Source of the DNA: DASVEE01 sp036399695
GTDB taxonomy: Bacteria; Acidobacteriota; Thermoanaerobaculia; Gp7-AA8
Assembly: GCA_036399695.1 (NCBI GenBank)
Contig: DASWMP010000213.1
Span: 1-7,123, forward strand
Direction of reading: 5' to 3'
DNA length: 7,123 bases
A program made the translations under genes and the position numbers. Shown in pieces: positions 6,999 to 7,123 of this stretch. Under the pieces are notes generated by a model, which made no database searches, was not told where the DNA came from, and was given only the letters and a program-made list of their open reading frames with translations. Numbering within the stretch: position 1 is the stretch's first letter; every line of letters begins with the position of its first letter.

Positions 6999-7025
6999 CG
7001 GAGGAGGCAAAAAGCGCCTCCTCCG
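6999..7025 (+). terminator. Terminator-like hairpin after the ATPase gene
   Basis: CGGAGGAGGC (6999-7008) and GCCTCCTCCG (7016-7025) form a perfect 10-bp GC-rich stem with a 7-base loop, 21 bases after the stop codon. No T-run follows (GAGGGTGTCTC), so it is not a textbook intrinsic terminator. It may work as a T-less terminator or protect the mRNA 3' end. Confidence 0.6.
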
Positions 7026-7081
7026 GAGGGTGTCTCAAACGGTGCTCGATCTACTCCCTTGGTTCTGCCGTCGATGAACCG

Positions 7082-7095
7082 GCGCCTGCGGGCGC
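7082..7095. repeat. Small GC hairpin next to the REP-like palindrome
   Basis: GCGCC (7082-7086) and GGCGC (7091-7095) form a 5-bp stem with loop TGCG. It abuts the larger palindrome at 7096, so the two may belong to a single composite repeat unit. Confidence 0.4.
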
Positions 7096-7122
7096 GGACA
7101 GACAGGAGTGTCTGTCCCACAT
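7096..7122. repeat. REP-like palindrome at right edge
   Basis: GGACAGACA (7096-7104) and TGTCTGTCC (7109-7117) form a perfect 9-bp stem with loop GGAG, followed by CACAT. Positions 7111-7122 match the first 12 bases of the window in the same orientation. The compact imperfect-loop palindrome in an intergenic position resembles REP-type elements, which in many genomes are mobilised by Y1 (RAYT) transposases; no such transposase gene is present here. Confidence 0.6.
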
Positions 7123-7123
7123 T

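Noticed and set aside
1..7123. CRISPR array or cas genes, sought because of the resemblance to the Craspase output arm
   Set aside because: No regularly spaced repeats and no Cas7, Cas11 or other cas-like protein is encoded in the window.

Overview
The window is a GC-rich (roughly two-thirds G+C), densely coding stretch with all genes on the + strand. Codon third positions are almost all G or C. A TPR-CHAT protein beside an ECF-like sigma factor and a zinc-less anti-sigma-like membrane protein, plus a PilB/GspE-type ATPase with an N-terminal GAF domain, suggests a high-GC member of the Acidobacteriota or a relative. That placement is inferred from gene style; there is no rRNA or other marker here.

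Layout: positions 1-223 are non-coding. They hold a partial copy of a repeat that also occurs at the far end, a GC-rich palindromic cluster and a short hairpin. Positions 230-4541 form a tight three-gene unit: a 1008-residue TPR-CHAT (caspase-like) protein, a 185-residue ECF-like sigma factor and a 244-residue single-pass anti-sigma-like protein. Both junctions are ATGA stop/start overlaps with good Shine-Dalgarno sequences, so the three proteins are probably translationally coupled. A 126-base gap follows, with a possible extended-free TANNNT promoter close to the next ATG. Positions 4668-6977 encode a 769-residue GAF-MshEN-T2SSE assembly ATPase of the PilB/GspE family. The last 146 bases hold a terminator-like 10-bp hairpin and a REP-like palindrome whose right half matches the first 12 bases of the window.

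How the genes may work together: the CHAT protein has both residues of the Cys/His catalytic dyad and a 40-residue-periodic TPR array suited to sensing a partner. The next two genes look like a sigma factor and its membrane-bound inhibitor. The simplest model is a protease-controlled sigma switch, in which an activated TPR-CHAT protease cuts the anti-sigma protein or another partner and changes transcription. This resembles the known output arm of type III-E CRISPR (Craspase: TPR-CHAT Csx29, its substrate Csx30, and an RpoE-like sigma factor), but there is no CRISPR array or cas gene in the window. The pilus-type ATPase is probably a separate transcription unit, and no functional link to the first three genes can be shown from sequence alone.
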